From: Coenobita brevimanus
Taxonomy: Eukaryota; Arthropoda; Malacostraca; Decapoda; Coenobitidae
Direction of reading: 5' to 3'
Length of the DNA: 64,000 nucleotides
Assembly (NCBI GenBank): GCA_032717465.1
Contig: JAVRFU010003718.1
Location: forward strand, 3,088,445-3,152,444
The translations under genes and the position numbers were made by a program. Below the pieces are notes generated by a model that saw only the letters and a list, made by a program, of their open reading frames with translations, did not search any database and was not told the origin of the DNA. Positions 63,590 through 64,000 of this stretch are shown piece by piece (within the stretch, counting starts at the first letter, position 1; every line of letters starts with the position of its first letter).

Positions 63590-63981
63590 ACAAGATTGAG
63601 AGAATACAAAGAACAGCAACCAAGATGGTCCCCAGTCTGACGGACCTGTCATACAGAGAGAGGCTGGAAAAACTGGATTTGCCTTCGTTAGAGGAAAGGA
63701 GAAAGAGGGGAGACATGATTGCGGTGTTCAGGACCATGGTGGGAGTAGATAAAATTGACAAAGAAGATCTGTTTGTATGGGATAAGAGAGCAACAAGAGG
63801 ACACGGAATGAAATTGAAAAAGTCAAGCTGCTTGAAGGATATCAAGAAATATAGCTTTCCTTACAGAAGTATAGACTTATGGAATAGCCTGGACAAAGAG
63901 ATCGTCCAGTCTAAAAACTTAAACGAGTTTAAAGTTAAATTCGACTTATTGAGAAACAGCGACGGAAACCCACGAGCATAG
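63562..63981 (+). pseudogene. CR1-like C-terminal domain
   Basis: It continues the polymerase after the frameshift: KDINKIERIQRTATKMVPSL, DLSYRERLEKLDLPSLEERR, KRGDMIAVFRTMVGVDKID, RATRGHGMKLKKSSCLKD and FPYRSIDLWNSLDKEIVQSK. It ends NPRA with a TAG stop. The pattern is the conserved C-terminal tail of CR1-type ORF2. Confidence 0.88.
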
Positions 63982-64000
63982 TACATTCCGTGTATATCAC

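Larger units (their letters stand above)
62023..63985 (+). mobile_element. CR1-like non-LTR retrotransposon, 5'-truncated, fairly young
   Basis: It starts within the endonuclease-polymerase linker (RGKENRKKEWFNRRC) and runs through the complete reverse transcriptase to the C-terminus (SDGNPRA then TAG at 63979-63981). The order and motifs (APGPDGISNWVLKE, PLNYRPVSLTS, TSGVPQGSVLAPVMF, FADD, KDLGVLVQDCLSPEKHI, ERIQRTATKMVPSL, RRKRGDMIAVF, ATRGHGMKLKK) fit the CR1/L2 group. The relics at 2.7-7.0 kb and 18.1-20.4 kb are older copies. The endonuclease is absent. The 3' terminal repeat may lie just beyond the window. Confidence 0.88.

Overview
This is a repeat-dominated window of a eukaryotic nuclear genome, most likely an arthropod and plausibly a decapod crustacean. 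The grounds are intron-scale non-coding DNA, abundant RTE-like and CR1-like non-LTR retrotransposons, cut-and-paste DNA transposons of several superfamilies, very long micro- and minisatellites, degenerate TTAGG-type motifs and a 100-N scaffold gap. The organism is inferred from repeat style and not proven. I see no bacterial operon, no tRNA or rRNA gene, no CRISPR array and no complete host gene. Almost every long open frame is retrotransposon coding sequence, its antisense shadow, or a translated simple repeat. LAYOUT. Positions 1-9402 and 15432-22820 are two near-identical direct copies of one segment, offset by about 15.4 kb. Each holds, left to right: the 5' half of a minus-strand RTE-like element, a 0.7 kb fold-back element, a Tigger/pogo-like end, a plus-strand CR1-like relic split by a TA-flanked DNA element, and a second minus-strand RTE-like copy inserted into that CR1 relic. 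Copy A also carries a 1.97 kb TTAA-flanked piggyBac-like insertion (4294-6266); copy B keeps the empty TTAA site (19720-19723). Between the copies (9403-15431) lie a plus-strand 5'-truncated RTE copy forming a chimeric frame with a CR1-like endonuclease start, a third reverse-transcriptase relic, two copies of a 280 bp repeat with a conserved 56-codon frame, and the 3' half of the full-length RTE copy that runs into copy B. From 25.4 to 30.1 kb there is another RTE-like element with a second copy nested in it (9 bp target duplication), then the scaffold gap and an older relic. From 30 to 38 kb DNA is mostly unannotated, with a TTAA-flanked element at 37.5 kb. From 38.45 to 40.99 kb there is a 2.5 kb C-rich satellite block. 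From 41.4 to 44.6 kb there is a cluster of palindromes, a small TTAA-flanked MITE, degenerate RTE 3' ends and a Harbinger-like element carrying a MADF-like exon. From 46 to 60.2 kb there are relics of a second RTE-like family, a Tc1/mariner-like element with (GT)n, an 83 bp minisatellite, 18-20 bp G-rich minisatellites, a 1.6 kb 33/35 bp satellite, a hAT MITE and a roughly 110 bp satellite whose core is also scattered elsewhere. The right end (62.03-63.98 kb) is a fairly young plus-strand CR1-like element with three breaks. HOW THE PARTS RELATE. The window is a record of insertion into insertion: CR1 relics receive TA elements, TTAA elements and RTE copies; RTE copies receive RTE copies; old RTE 3' ends receive Harbinger. 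The RTE-like 3' ends all finish in a GATA-type tetranucleotide run, so this family also seeds microsatellites. A few splice-like signals on the minus strand (50.4, 58.06, 60.62, 61.17, 61.35 kb) may mark introns of an unrecognised host gene; that is weak.
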